Notes: generated by a model from the sequence alone, not told the origin. DNA of 64,000 bases from Lachnospiraceae bacterium (GCA_022791575.1 JAAVZI010000009.1:62001-126000), one strand, 5' to 3'; positions 34,062 to 44,449 are shown, counted from the stretch's first letter. Numbers and translations: made by a program.

Positions 34062-37000
34062 ATGAAGAAAAAGAGATTGCTTGCTTCTGCTCTGGCGTTT
34101 ACTATGCTGTTTGGCAATGGTGTAACGGTTTTTGCAGATCCAGCGGTCAGTGGTGAGGCTGTTGCTACGAGTGAAACTGGCGCTTCGTATAACGAAATTA
34201 CCGAGATTGGCCATAACCTGAATGCTGGAGAAGCATATTCGGGCAAAATCGGTCTGGAAGAAGAGGTAGATCTGGATACCGGAGAGAAAGATTATGCCGA
34301 TATGATTGCAGAGTATGCGGAAAAAGGCTACAAGGATGTATCAGAGGATACTAAGATTGTTCTTGATATTGATGATGTCAAGAGTGACAGTATTGTGGAA
34401 GATACCGACGAACTGAAAGATGAACAGAAGTTAAAGGTGAATGAGAAAGGCAAGCTGGTAACAAAGGACGTAAACGGAATCAAGTTCTATAAGGATGATG
34501 ACGTGAAATGTAGTTATGTAGAATGGACCTTTGACGTAGAGAAGGATGGTCTTTATGAGATGTATGTGAATCTTAAGCCGCAGAAATCCCACGGTACACA
34601 GATTCAGAGAAGAATTCTGATTGATGGCGAAGTGCCTTTTAAAGAATTGCGGAATGTATATTTCTTCCGTCGTTTTAAAGAAGCGGATGCGGTAGCCACC
34701 AATGCGATCGGTAATGAGGTATGGCCAAGCCATGTAGAAGTAGAAGCATGGCAGCAGGAACCAGTTGTAGATAATTCTGGATATAATGAAGATCCGTTGA
34801 AATTCTATTTTGCCAAGGGCCAGCACACCTTGAGAATGGAATATGTAGATCAGAATTTTACAATTGGTGATATTACTCTGCAGGGCGCCAAAAAGTATCC
34901 TACATACGAAGAATATATTAAAGAAGCAAAAGCAGACGGAGCGAAATCTGCAAAAAGCAAGATTAAGCTTCAGGCAGAAGAAGCGCTCTACAAATCCGCA
35001 TCTACAATCCGCCGTGATTCTGATACGGACCCAGAGACAGAAAGTCTTGACAGAAAGGCTCAGGAAAAGGGCGAGATTAAGCATATTAAGAATTCTGCTA
35101 CAGAGCAGCTGCTGAATACCATTGGTGGTTCCAGATGGTCTACTGGTAACCAGAGTATTACATGGGAAATCGATGTAGAAGAGGATGGATTATATACCTT
35201 TCATGCAAGAGCAAAACAAAGCGATAATACAGGTATGCCGTCTTACAGGCAGATTGAGATTGACGGCCGGATTCCTTTTGAGGAGATGAAGCTGTATCCT
35301 TTTGAATACAATGTGGACGGCTGGGCTGCTTTTACCATTGGCGATCATGATGATAAGGGCAAATTAAAGAAGGATGGGGCATATGAGTTCTATCTGACAA
35401 AAGGAAAACACAGTATTACCATGACTGTAAAGTCAGGTGCTATGTATGAAATCGAGAGTCTGACCAATAAGGCCATTGAGAAAATCTCTGAGAAATATAT
35501 TGAGATTACTAAAGTAACAGGCACAAGTCCAGATTCAAACTATGAATACCATCTGGCACGTGATATGGCATATCTGAAAGAAGACTTTGCAGAAATTTCA
35601 GACCTGCTTCAGTCCTGTTCAGACCTATTAAGCGATATTTCTTATGAAAAGTCTGATATGGAAAGCAATTATGATGCAATTATTGAGGTTATGAGAGGCT
35701 TTTCCAAAGATCCAGATACTATTGTACAGAGCCTTTCCGAACTGGAAGATGCGCAGACAAACCTGGGAGATTATTTGCTGAACTTGGGTGAAATGCCGTT
35801 GACATTTGACTATATTGAGCTGCTTCCTGTTGGTGATAAGTTTGAAGTAGATACTTCTAGTTTCTGGACCCGCCTGTGGGGATCAATTATGAACTTCTTT
35901 GCTTCCTTTGTGAAAGAATATGACGCAGTTGGAAGTATTGCAGCAGCAGATGGGGCAGGGGAAGTACTGGATGTATGGATTGCCCGTGGACGTGAGTGGG
36001 GTGAAATCTTAAAGAGCCTGGCAGATGAAGATTTTACCAAGGATACTGGAATTGCGATTAAACTGAATATCCTTCCCTCCGGACAGCTGAATGCAGGTAA
36101 TGTAAATGCCTTGATGCTTGCGATTACTTCCGGCAATGCACCGGATATCGGTATGGGAGTATCCTCTAGTGAGCCAGTGGAGTTTGCATTCCGTGAAGCA
36201 GTAGTGGATTTAAGTCAATTTGATGATTTTGACAAATACATTGAAGATAATTTCCCGAATGATACTATGATGGTTCCGTATAAATATAAGCATGGAGATA
36301 AGGAAGGAATCTATGGCCTTCCGGAGACAATGGATTTTAACTGTATTATATACAGAACCGATATTTTTGAAGCACTTGGTTTGACCGTACCTACAACATG
36401 GGATGAATTGTGGAGTATCACATTACCAGAGCTGGATAAGAACAATATGAGTTTTTCCTTCCCGGTAGATGCAACAGCAAGTTCCAATTCACCATCTTCT
36501 TTGAAAGCGATGACCATGTTCCTGATTCAGAATGGCGGATCCTATTATGCAGATACAACAGATCCGAAAGAAAAGGCAAAAGTTGATATGGAAGCTGCAA
36601 CAGAAGGGTTATATACCAATCTGGATACGGATGCAGGCGTGAAGTCCTTCCAGCAGTGGTGTGATATGTATACCAATTATGGACTTGACTCCGTATCTTC
36701 ATTCTTTACAAGATTTAGAACAGGAACCCTGCCGATTGGTGAATGTTCCTATGCCTCCTATATGCAGATTCTGACCCAGGCACCGGAGTTATACGGCAGA
36801 TGGTCAATTGCACCTATGATTGGAAGCTATGTTGAGGATGAGGATGGAAATGAAGTGCTGGAAAACCGTGTAACTGGTATTTCGTTAACTGCATGCCAGA
36901 TTATGTCACAGTCCGAGAAACAGGAAGCAAGCTGGGAATTCTTAAAGTGGTGGATGTCAGAAAAAACCCAGATCGCTTATGGGCAGGATATCGAGGCAAC

Positions 37001-37283
37001 CATGGGTGTAACTGCAAGATGGAACACAGCAAATATGAATGCATTTAAGCAGCTACCATGGAACGAAGATGACATTGAAATTATTTCCGATGCTATTTCA
37101 ACAGCTATTGAGCAGCCTATCGTATTAGGCGGATACTTTACAACACGTCACCTTGTAAATGCATGGAACCGTGTATACATGAACAATGAAAATCCACGTG
37201 ACGCTCTGGAGCTGGCTGTAAAGGATATCAATAAGGAGTTGAGAAATAAGCATGAAGAATATGGATTCAGTTATGATGATTAA
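34062..37283 (+). CDS. Extracellular solute-binding protein fused to two N-terminal beta-sandwich domains
   Basis: 1073 residues behind GAGAGGAGAAAGG. The signal peptide is MKKKRLLASALAFTMLFGNG (cleavage near VFADP); there is no lipobox Cys and no wall anchor. Two related beta-sandwich modules, ~136-276 (WTFDVEKDGLYEMYVNLKP) and ~300-470 (WEIDVEEDGLYTFHARAKQ), both contain an IDG-PF motif and resemble carbohydrate-binding modules of the CBM35/6 type. A helical stretch (~477-577) leads to a family-1 sugar-binding protein (~635-1073): VDLSQFDDFDKYIED, GIYGLPETMDFNCIIYRTDI, TTWDELWSI, WEFLKWWMSEKTQIAYGQ. Ordinary binding proteins have ~430 residues. Two permease genes follow, 14 bp downstream. 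It probably binds long pectic oligosaccharides. Confidence 0.82.
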   Translation: MKKKRLLASALAFTMLFGNGVTVFADPAVSGEAVATSETGASYNEITEIGHNLNAGEAYSGKIGLEEEVDLDTGEKDYADMIAEYAEKGYKDVSEDTKIVLDIDDVKSDSIVEDTDELKDEQKLKVNEKGKLVTKDVNGIKFYKDDDVKCSYVEWTFDVEKDGLYEMYVNLKPQKSHGTQIQRRILIDGEVPFKELRNVYFFRRFKEADAVATNAIGNEVWPSHVEVEAWQQEPVVDNSGYNEDPLKFYFAKGQHTLRMEYVDQNFTIGDITLQGAKKYPTYEEYIKEAKADGAKSAKSKIKLQAEEALYKSASTIRRDSDTDPETESLDRKAQEKGEIKHIKNSATEQLLNTIGGSRWSTGNQSITWEIDVEEDGLYTFHARAKQSDNTGMPSYRQIEIDGRIPFEEMKLYPFEYNVDGWAAFTIGDHDDKGKLKKDGAYEFYLTKGKHSITMTVKSGAMYEIESLTNKAIEKISEKYIEITKVTGTSPDSNYEYHLARDMAYLKEDFAEISDLLQSCSDLLSDISYEKSDMESNYDAIIEVMRGFSKDPDTIVQSLSELEDAQTNLGDYLLNLGEMPLTFDYIELLPVGDKFEVDTSSFWTRLWGSIMNFFASFVKEYDAVGSIAAADGAGEVLDVWIARGREWGEILKSLADEDFTKDTGIAIKLNILPSGQLNAGNVNALMLAITSGNAPDIGMGVSSSEPVEFAFREAVVDLSQFDDFDKYIEDNFPNDTMMVPYKYKHGDKEGIYGLPETMDFNCIIYRTDIFEALGLTVPTTWDELWSITLPELDKNNMSFSFPVDATASSNSPSSLKAMTMFLIQNGGSYYADTTDPKEKAKVDMEAATEGLYTNLDTDAGVKSFQQWCDMYTNYGLDSVSSFFTRFRTGTLPIGECSYASYMQILTQAPELYGRWSIAPMIGSYVEDEDGNEVLENRVTGISLTACQIMSQSEKQEASWEFLKWWMSEKTQIAYGQDIEATMGVTARWNTANMNAFKQLPWNEDDIEIISDAISTAIEQPIVLGGYFTTRHLVNAWNRVYMNNENPRDALELAVKDINKELRNKHEEYGFSYDD

Positions 37284-37297
37284 CAAAGGAGGGTCAT

Positions 37298-38230
37298 ATG
37301 AGTAATGTATCACCAGCCGTTGTGGCTAAGCCGAAGACAAGCAAATTCCGTCGGTTCTGGTTAGATAATAAGGCGGGTTGGGGTTTTCTGGCTCCGTTTA
37401 TGATATTGTTTCTTGTTTTTACAATACTCCCTGTATTTGTTGCCATGGGTCTGAGCTTTACCAATTATAACATGATCCAGGATGCAACATTTACCGGTGT
37501 ACAGAATTACAGGTTACTATTCCTGGAAGATGATGTATTCATTATTGCAGTAGAGAATACATTGATATTTGCCTGCATCATTGGACCTGTTGGTTATATC
37601 ATGTCCTTTGCAATGGCATGGTTTATCAGTTTGTGTAAGCATGGCCGTGGCCCTCTGGCACTGGCATTTTACGCTCCATCCCTTACCAGTGGTACTGCGA
37701 TGTCTGTTATCTGGCTCGTTATTTTCTCTGGTGACAGGTATGGATACCTGAACCATTTATTACTTAGAATCGGTTTGATCAGTGACCCGATTCTGTGGAA
37801 CAAAGACCCTCAGTACATTCTTCCGGTTGTCGTAATTATATCTGGATGGATGAGTATGGGTACTGGATTCCTGGTATTCCTCGCTGGTCTGCAGAATATT
37901 GACCCTGAGTTATATGAAGCAGGTAAGATGGATGGTATTAAGAATCCGTTCCAGCAGCTGATTTACATTACGCTGCCTCTTATGAAACCACAGTTATTGT
38001 TTGGTGCCATCAACTCAATAGTTAGTTCCCTGGCGGTATTCGATGTTGCAACAGCCGTTGCCGGATTCCCAAGCCCGAACTACGCGGCACATACCATTGT
38101 AGCCCACTTATACGATTATGCATTTACGCGCTTCAGCATGGGTTATGCTTCGGCAGTCGCCATGTTCCTGTTCGTATTATCATTCAGTTTGAGCCGTATT
38201 TGTATGAAGATATTCCGTTCAGATGATTAG
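37298..38230 (+). CDS. Sugar ABC transporter permease, MalF/LplB-like
   Basis: 310 residues behind AAAGGAGGG. Six membrane helices (WGFLAPFMILFLVFTILPVF onward) and the EAA loop ELYEAGKMDGIKNPFQQLIYITLPLMKP, where the cytoplasmic ATPase docks, identify a type I importer permease. No ATPase gene is nearby, so a shared MsmX-like ATPase elsewhere is expected. It pairs with the permease whose ribosome binding site overlaps its end. Confidence 0.9.
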   Translation: MSNVSPAVVAKPKTSKFRRFWLDNKAGWGFLAPFMILFLVFTILPVFVAMGLSFTNYNMIQDATFTGVQNYRLLFLEDDVFIIAVENTLIFACIIGPVGYIMSFAMAWFISLCKHGRGPLALAFYAPSLTSGTAMSVIWLVIFSGDRYGYLNHLLLRIGLISDPILWNKDPQYILPVVVIISGWMSMGTGFLVFLAGLQNIDPELYEAGKMDGIKNPFQQLIYITLPLMKPQLLFGAINSIVSSLAVFDVATAVAGFPSPNYAAHTIVAHLYDYAFTRFSMGYASAVAMFLFVLSFSLSRICMKIFRSDD

Positions 38231-38243
38231 GAGGATAAGAAGA

Positions 38244-39152
38244 ATGAGTAAAGATAAGAGTAATAAGAGTCTGAATGGTGCCGGACAAAATCGTCCCAAA
38301 GTCAGACGAAGAAGGTTTAAGTTTGGTAAATTTATATTATACATACTGATTGGATGTCTGCTTGTATTTACGGCATTCCCGATGGTGGCTATGATTAGCC
38401 GTGCATTCATGCCTCTGGAAGAGTTATTTATCTATCCGCCCAGAATTTTTGTGCACAGTCCAACATTAAGCAACTTTGGGGATCTGTTTACTTCCTTGAA
38501 TTCTTCGACAGTGCCATTTACAAGATACGTCTTTAACAGTTTATGGGTAACCATTGTTACCGTGTTCTTAAGTGTTGTAATCTGTAGTATGGGCGCTTAC
38601 GGAATGGTTAAGCATAAGCCAATTGGTGCGGCAGCAATCTTTACAGTTGTCATCGCGGCTTTGAGCTTCTCCAACCATGTAACAAAGATTCCTAACTACA
38701 TGGTAGTTAGTAATCTTGGCTTGATCAACACCTATGCTGCATTGATTGTTCCGAGTATTGCGACTGCATATAACTTCTTCCTTGTGAAGCAGTTCTGTGA
38801 GCAGCTGCCGGATTCGCTGCTGGAAGCGGCTCGAATAGACGGCGCCAAGGAGTTCAGAATCTTCTGGACCATTGCAATGCCTCTGTTAAAGCCGGCATGG
38901 TCAACACTGGCCGTATTCTCATTTGTAAGTAACTGGAATGACTCATTCTCCCCATTGGTATATATTACCAGTGATGCTATGAAGACACTGCCGCTGGCAC
39001 TGCAGACTATGGCCGGCGGAGCTGGAGTTGTTGCCCGTTCTGGTACGGTTGGAGCTGCAACTTTACTTACAACTGCACCTACAATTATTGTATATACCAT
39101 TATGAGGGGTCGAGTAATGGAAACCATGACCTATTCAGGTATTAAGAGTTAA
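38244..39152 (+). CDS. Sugar ABC transporter permease, MalG-like
   Basis: 302 residues from ATG 38244; AGGAGG at 38229-38234 gives normal spacing, while the in-frame ATG at 38223 precedes that site. There are six helices and the EAA loop DSLLEAARIDGAKEFRIFWTIAMPLLKPAW. It partners the preceding permease and the fused binding protein. The last residues (TMTYSGIKS) match the usual MalG-like end. Confidence 0.9.
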   Translation: MSKDKSNKSLNGAGQNRPKVRRRRFKFGKFILYILIGCLLVFTAFPMVAMISRAFMPLEELFIYPPRIFVHSPTLSNFGDLFTSLNSSTVPFTRYVFNSLWVTIVTVFLSVVICSMGAYGMVKHKPIGAAAIFTVVIAALSFSNHVTKIPNYMVVSNLGLINTYAALIVPSIATAYNFFLVKQFCEQLPDSLLEAARIDGAKEFRIFWTIAMPLLKPAWSTLAVFSFVSNWNDSFSPLVYITSDAMKTLPLALQTMAGGAGVVARSGTVGAATLLTTAPTIIVYTIMRGRVMETMTYSGIKS

Positions 39153-39167
39153 GGAGGGGCAAAGAAC

Positions 39168-40703
39168 ATGAAGAAAAGATTCAAAACATGCGCTGCCATT
39201 GCCATGGCTGCAATTACATTTTCTCTTTGCAGCGTACCGGCATTAGCAGATTCAAAGAACTTCGTTATTAATACCGAAGGAAGTGCTTTGCCGATTCCGG
39301 AGACCTATACCGTTACCAAGGTAATTAAGAGTCTGGATGCGACGGAATATAGTAAGAAGCTGGCAGCAGATTCTGAAGGCGGCGAAAGCGCCAATGTCAA
39401 AGTTGGTTTTAACCAGCCACAGGATATATTTATCGATAAACGCGATTATATCTATGTTGCCGATACAGAGAATAACCGTGTTGTAAAGTTAGATAATAAC
39501 GGTAAGATTATACTGGAGATTACATCTGCATTTGAAGATGGATCTGGTAATCCTCTGGCTCTCAGTAAGCCAAGAGGCGTATTTGTAGAAAATGGTGAGA
39601 CAGAAGCAGAAGATATTATCTGGATTGCCGATACAGGCAATAAGCGGATTGTGGGATTAACCGCTAACGGTGAGAATTATTTGGAATACGGAAAACCCAA
39701 TCAGCTGAATTCTGCAAGAGCCAAGACATTTGACGTTGAGAAAATTTATAAAAATGATAAGGGTTACATGTTTGCACTGAAGGGCGACAGTTTGATGAAG
39801 ATTGATGAGAATAACGTCTTTCAGGGAATGATCGGTACGGCAGAGGTTGAATTTAGTTTTATGCGTTTTGTAGTTAAGACCTTTGGTACTCAGGCTCAGA
39901 TTAAGTCCTTAGAGGAAGGCCGTGCAATTCCGTACAGTAACTTTATGATTGCAAAGGATGGTAATACCTATGGTGTGCTTTCAGAAGGAAGCGATCAGAT
40001 CCGCCGCCTGAATTCTACTGGTGATAACAACTATCCGTCAGGTTCTTATGGTTATGCGAATTACTATGATGTCAACAGTGCAGATCCGTATACTCCAATT
40101 GAACCAAGGTTTGTTGATGTTACAGCCAATGAACGCGGTATTGTCTCTGTATTATGCGGTGATACCGGTTTGATCTATCAGTATGACAAGGAAGGCAACC
40201 TTCTGGCAGCTTTTGGTGGAAAGGGTAAGAAGAAAGGTACATTTGAAACACCGACCAGTTTGGCACTGGATTCCAAAGAAAGAATCTATGTACTGGATGG
40301 TACAGGAGCAAATATTCAGATTTTTGAACCGACACAGTTTATTGAGCTGGTACATGAAGCAATTAACCATCAGCTGGATGGTGAATATTCTGAGGCACAG
40401 GAAAAATGGGAGCAGATCTTAAAGATTGACTCTGGATATTTCTTAGCACATAAAGGTATTGGTAAGATTCAATATAGGGAAGAGGACTACTCAGCAGCCA
40501 TGGACAGCTATGAGCTGGCAGAAGATAAGACTGGTTATTCGGAGGCATTCAGCGAGGCAAGACATGAGATTTTCCGTAATTATTTTTTCTGGCTGATTGT
40601 AGTGATTGTATTAATAATCTTTGGTATTGGCAAGCTGTTTGTAACTATTAAGAGACGTGCAGATAAATGGGCGTTTAATATTGAGATGAAAGGAGAACTG
40701 TAA
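39168..40703 (+). CDS. Membrane-anchored NHL-repeat and TPR protein
   Basis: 511 residues. A signal peptide (~1-27, ending VPALA) is followed by an NHL-type propeller (~75-390): GFNQPQDIFIDKRDYIYVAD with NNRVVKLDNNGKIILEI, then ALSKPRGVFV with WIADTGNKRIVGL, then ETPTSLALDSKERIYVLD. Residues ~391-464 look like TPR helices (HQLDGEYSEAQEKWEQILKI, AHKGIGKIQYREEDYSAAMD). A C-terminal helix (~470-492, FFWLIVVIVLIIFGIGKLFV) and basic tail place it on the outer face of the membrane. It lies between two importer modules and is joined to the YIP1 gene with no gap. A docking or sensing role beside the transporters is inferred; no enzymatic motif is present. Confidence 0.8.
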   Translation: MKKRFKTCAAIAMAAITFSLCSVPALADSKNFVINTEGSALPIPETYTVTKVIKSLDATEYSKKLAADSEGGESANVKVGFNQPQDIFIDKRDYIYVADTENNRVVKLDNNGKIILEITSAFEDGSGNPLALSKPRGVFVENGETEAEDIIWIADTGNKRIVGLTANGENYLEYGKPNQLNSARAKTFDVEKIYKNDKGYMFALKGDSLMKIDENNVFQGMIGTAEVEFSFMRFVVKTFGTQAQIKSLEEGRAIPYSNFMIAKDGNTYGVLSEGSDQIRRLNSTGDNNYPSGSYGYANYYDVNSADPYTPIEPRFVDVTANERGIVSVLCGDTGLIYQYDKEGNLLAAFGGKGKKKGTFETPTSLALDSKERIYVLDGTGANIQIFEPTQFIELVHEAINHQLDGEYSEAQEKWEQILKIDSGYFLAHKGIGKIQYREEDYSAAMDSYELAEDKTGYSEAFSEARHEIFRNYFFWLIVVIVLIIFGIGKLFVTIKRRADKWAFNIEMKGEL

Positions 40704-41327
40704 ATGAAATCGTTAAAATTAGCCGCTGTTACGATTTTTCATCCGATGGTAGCTTTTCGGTTTATGAAACGTGACAGGACAAAATTCAATTACACTCCGA
40801 TTGTAGTTATTTTGCTTTTAATGTTATTTACAAAGATCTTTTCGATTTTTGTAACCCATTATCCATTGGCAACTGTTACAACAAGAAATGCCAATGTAGT
40901 AATGGAATGTGCCATCATGATTGTTCCTATTATTTCATGGGTGGTAGCCTCTTATGCTATGACAACGATTTTGAGCGGTGAGGTAATGTTTAGAGAATGT
41001 CTGCTGGCGTGCTGCTATTCTCTGGTGCCATATATTGTTATTCAGATTCCGCTTTCCATTCTGACAAATGTAATGGAAGAATCACAGGCTACGTACTTTA
41101 ATGTAATCAGTAATTTTTCTCTATTGTTTGTATTATTGCTGTTGTTTATTAACCTGAAGGAAATGAATAACTATACCATGGCAAAAACATTTGGAATTAT
41201 TTTCCTGTCTTTATTTACTATGATATTATTATGGGCGTCCATTTCATTGGTGTTTGCTCTGAGTATGAGATTCGTAAGTTTTGTTTCTGAAATTGTTACA
41301 GAGATAAGCTTCCGGCTGAATTATTAG
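40704..41327 (+). CDS. YIP1-family integral membrane protein
   Basis: 207 residues starting at the base after the previous stop codon; the ribosome binding site AAAGGAGAA lies inside that gene's end. About five hydrophobic helices (IVVILLLMLFTKIFSIFV, CAIMIVPIISWVVASYAM, CCYSLVPYIVIQIPLSIL and others) and the CLLACCYSLVPY segment fit the Yip1 domain family. The function in bacteria is not established. Coupling to the NHL/TPR gene suggests the two form a membrane complex with the sugar importers. Confidence 0.75.
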   Translation: MKSLKLAAVTIFHPMVAFRFMKRDRTKFNYTPIVVILLLMLFTKIFSIFVTHYPLATVTTRNANVVMECAIMIVPIISWVVASYAMTTILSGEVMFRECLLACCYSLVPYIVIQIPLSILTNVMEESQATYFNVISNFSLLFVLLLLFINLKEMNNYTMAKTFGIIFLSLFTMILLWASISLVFALSMRFVSFVSEIVTEISFRLNY

Positions 41328-41341
41328 AAAGGAGGACAACA

Positions 41342-43546
41342 ATGAAGAAGAGATTATTCGTAATGATGGCAGTACTGGCCATGACTGTTACCAGTCTGGC
41401 GGGCTGCGGTGGATCTTCTAATGCTGCTGTTGATATTCCGAAGCTGGAAGATAACGAAAAGATAAAAACAGATAAGAAGACCTTTGAATTCGATTCAGAA
41501 GGTTATGCGAAAATTGCTGCAAACGGAAAGTATGAACTGTCCATTGACAAGAAATACAACAACGTACGAGTGAAGCAGGTATCTACCGGAGAGGTATGGA
41601 GTACGGCAATTGAAGGTGCTACTGCTGAGGCTGATAAGGCATTGTTTAAAGTTAGTTACTTTAATGCAAGCGCTAAAGAAGCATCTCCGGCCCAGAGATA
41701 TTCCACAAAGATGAATGTGGGTACTACTTATGCAATTAAGGATGATTCCGGTAATACGATTGGAATCCGGGCAGAATATAAAGATAAAGATCTTTCCATA
41801 GGTGTGGCCATGGATATTTATCTGACGGATAATGGATTAGAGATTAAACTTCCTATGGGTTCTGTAACGGAAGAGGGAGATTATAAGGTGATTTCCATGG
41901 ATATCTGTCAGAACCTGACAGCTGCAAAGAATACAGAAGAGGGTTATTATATGTATCCAGACGGCTGTGGTGCGATTATGGAGTTCCAGGATGCCAGCCA
42001 TCAGAATGAAAATGCTGTGGAATATAAGATTTATGGAGATGTTCAGCAGTATAAGAATATGCTGGGTGAGTGGGACGAAGCCGGGGACGAAGTATTTCTG
42101 CCAATCTTCGGTGCTAAAATCGGGAATAAGAGTTTTCTGTCTATCATAAAGGACGGAGAGGAAACGGCAAGTATCAATATTATTCCTAAGCCGGAAGAGG
42201 GTACGAACAAAATGTATTGTACCTTTACCTATCGCAACCTCTTTAATGACGTCAGAAAAGATAAAGATGGTAATGAAGTTACTAAGAACCGCTATGATTC
42301 GGATATGGCTGATTTAAGAAGAGTAGTGAGCTATAATTTCTTTGAAGCGGGCGAAGATATTACATATGCTGATATGGCTGTGAAATACAGAGAATATCTG
42401 ACCGAGGAATGTGGTATTAAAAAGAAGACAGATGATACCCATATTCCGGTTTCTATGGACATTTTCATGGGAATTAATGAAGAAGGAACGATCCGTGATT
42501 CCTTTAAAGCTGTGACTACCTTTGAAGAAGCTGAGAAGATGGTGGATGAGCTGAAAAAGAAAGAGATTGGGAATCTGGAGGTACAGTTAAAAGGCTGGAC
42601 CGATAAAGGATATTTTACAGATCCTGTACAATTCCCAGCGAATTCTGATATTGGAGGAAATAAGGGATTAAAGAGCTTTGCTGATAAGTATAAGTCAGAC
42701 GGAGGCGTAAAGGTTTCTCTGGAGACGAATCTTTTGGAAGCAAAGGCAGAAGAAGGCGGTTATGATTCCAATACTGAGATTGTAATTGCAGGTAACTATA
42801 ATCCGATTACGGATGCAGAAGCTACCACCTATCTTCTAAGCCCTAATGTGGCAGCTGGTAAACTGAATCAGCTCCTGGAAGATATTAAGGATTCCAAGGC
42901 AGCAATTGACGGAATCAGCTTTTATTCATTAGGACAGTATGTGACCTGGAATTACAGCAATGATAATATGATCAACAAATCACAGTGTAAGAAGATTTGG
43001 GAAGATATGCTGGAAAAGACAGCGAAAGAATATGATAAGGTTACCGTTCAAGGTGGAAATCAGTATATTCTTAAGTATGCGAATAAAGCAACGGACATTC
43101 CTTATGAGGATTCCGGTTATCGTATGTCTACGAAGAGTGTACCAGTATTCCAGATTGCGGTACACGGTCTTGTGAACTATACAGGAGGAGCGCTGAACCT
43201 GTCCAGTGACCAGGATAAGGAAAAATTAAAATGGGCTGAATTTGGTTATGTACCGTTCTTTGAACTGACCTACAGCGGCTCGGAAGAGTTAATGCATACA
43301 GACTATAGTGAGTTATTCTCATCTACATTTAGTTCCTGGGTTGATGAAGCTACGGAAGTATATAAAGATTTCAACAAGAACCTGATTGATGTCTGGAACG
43401 AATTCATCGTAGATCATGAGGAAGTTCAGGAAGACGTATTCAAGGTTACCTATGAAAATGGTAAGGTTGTATATGTGAACTACAATGATGTAGAATGTGA
43501 AGTAGATGGTAATGTTATTGATAAAAATTCATATTTAGTGAAATAG
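41342..43546 (+). CDS. DUF5696 lipoprotein
   Basis: 734 residues behind AGAAAGGAGG. MKKRLFVMMAVLAMTVTSLAGC is a lipoprotein signal with Cys22. The body resembles DUF5696: YYMYPDGCGAIMEFQDASHQ near residue 203, FLPIFGAKIGNKSFLSIIKD near 256, a central barrel-like section (VSMDIFMGINEEGTI, NLEVQLKGWTDKG) and a C-terminal part with VPVFQIAVHGLVNYTGGALN. Such proteins recur beside sugar ABC importers in Firmicutes but have no demonstrated activity. The alternating strand/helix centre is compatible with a glycosidase-like barrel, so a surface glycan hydrolase or binding role is possible. It opens the second transporter set of this operon. Confidence 0.75.
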   Translation: MKKRLFVMMAVLAMTVTSLAGCGGSSNAAVDIPKLEDNEKIKTDKKTFEFDSEGYAKIAANGKYELSIDKKYNNVRVKQVSTGEVWSTAIEGATAEADKALFKVSYFNASAKEASPAQRYSTKMNVGTTYAIKDDSGNTIGIRAEYKDKDLSIGVAMDIYLTDNGLEIKLPMGSVTEEGDYKVISMDICQNLTAAKNTEEGYYMYPDGCGAIMEFQDASHQNENAVEYKIYGDVQQYKNMLGEWDEAGDEVFLPIFGAKIGNKSFLSIIKDGEETASINIIPKPEEGTNKMYCTFTYRNLFNDVRKDKDGNEVTKNRYDSDMADLRRVVSYNFFEAGEDITYADMAVKYREYLTEECGIKKKTDDTHIPVSMDIFMGINEEGTIRDSFKAVTTFEEAEKMVDELKKKEIGNLEVQLKGWTDKGYFTDPVQFPANSDIGGNKGLKSFADKYKSDGGVKVSLETNLLEAKAEEGGYDSNTEIVIAGNYNPITDAEATTYLLSPNVAAGKLNQLLEDIKDSKAAIDGISFYSLGQYVTWNYSNDNMINKSQCKKIWEDMLEKTAKEYDKVTVQGGNQYILKYANKATDIPYEDSGYRMSTKSVPVFQIAVHGLVNYTGGALNLSSDQDKEKLKWAEFGYVPFFELTYSGSEELMHTDYSELFSSTFSSWVDEATEVYKDFNKNLIDVWNEFIVDHEEVQEDVFKVTYENGKVVYVNYNDVECEVDGNVIDKNSYLVK

Positions 43547-43562
43547 TAGAGAGGATAATGAT

Positions 43563-44444
43563 ATGAGTAAAAGTAAAAAGAAAGGCATGAGCATGAGACA
43601 GCGAAGAACGCTGGAAGGTTTAATGTTTATTTCACCTTGGATTGTCGGCGCATTACTGTTCTTCGTTTATCCAATCATTGTCTCAATCAGATTGAGTATG
43701 AGTGAGCTGACCAGTATGAATGGTATGGAAATGAGCTGGGTTGGTCTCAAGAACTTTAAGGATTTGGTATCCAATGACACTGTTTATATTACCAATTTCC
43801 TGGAATCTATTAAAAATACAGTAATTAACACACCTATTACACTGGTATTTTCCCTGCTGATTGCGATTATGATCAATAGGGACATCAAAGGCCGTGGAGC
43901 ATTCAGAACGATATTCTTTATTCCGGTGCTTCTGGGTACAGGTTATGTTATGGATATCCTGGTTAACAACGGTGCCAGCAATGTAGTATCCGGTGGTGCA
44001 GACAGCGCGTTGATTACAATGATTATGAAATCAGTTGGTTCTACATTTGGTACATATGTACAGACATTTTTGTCAACAATTACTACTGTATTATGGAAAT
44101 CTGGTGTACAGATTATTCTGTTCCTGGCTGGTCTGCAGAGTATTCCGGGATCTCTTTATGAAGCTTCCCGCTGTGATGGCGCTACGGAATGGGAGAATTT
44201 CTGGAAGATTACATTACCGATTGTATCGCCAATCATCCTGTTAAACTTTATTTACACTATGATTGATTCTTTTACAGACGCATCCAACCCGATTATTGCT
44301 GATATCGAACATCAGTTCCAGAATAAGGGTGCGTTGGATGTAGGTGCCGCTATGGGCTGGATGTACTTCCTATTTACATTTATTGTCTGTGGTATCGTAC
44401 TTGCAGTTATGAATAAGCTGACATTTAACATAGGAGAGAGGTGA
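43563..44444 (+). CDS. Sugar ABC transporter permease, MalF-like (second set)
   Basis: 293 residues, start 7 nt after GAGAGG. Helices begin with GLMFISPWIVGALLFFVYPI; the EAA loop is SLYEASRCDGATEWENFWKITLPIVSP. The stop codon overlaps the ribosome binding site region of the next permease, showing tight coupling. It forms the second importer with the permease at 44450 and the lipoprotein at 45511. Confidence 0.9.
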   Translation: MSKSKKKGMSMRQRRTLEGLMFISPWIVGALLFFVYPIIVSIRLSMSELTSMNGMEMSWVGLKNFKDLVSNDTVYITNFLESIKNTVINTPITLVFSLLIAIMINRDIKGRGAFRTIFFIPVLLGTGYVMDILVNNGASNVVSGGADSALITMIMKSVGSTFGTYVQTFLSTITTVLWKSGVQIILFLAGLQSIPGSLYEASRCDGATEWENFWKITLPIVSPIILLNFIYTMIDSFTDASNPIIADIEHQFQNKGALDVGAAMGWMYFLFTFIVCGIVLAVMNKLTFNIGER

Positions 44445-44449
44445 TAAGA

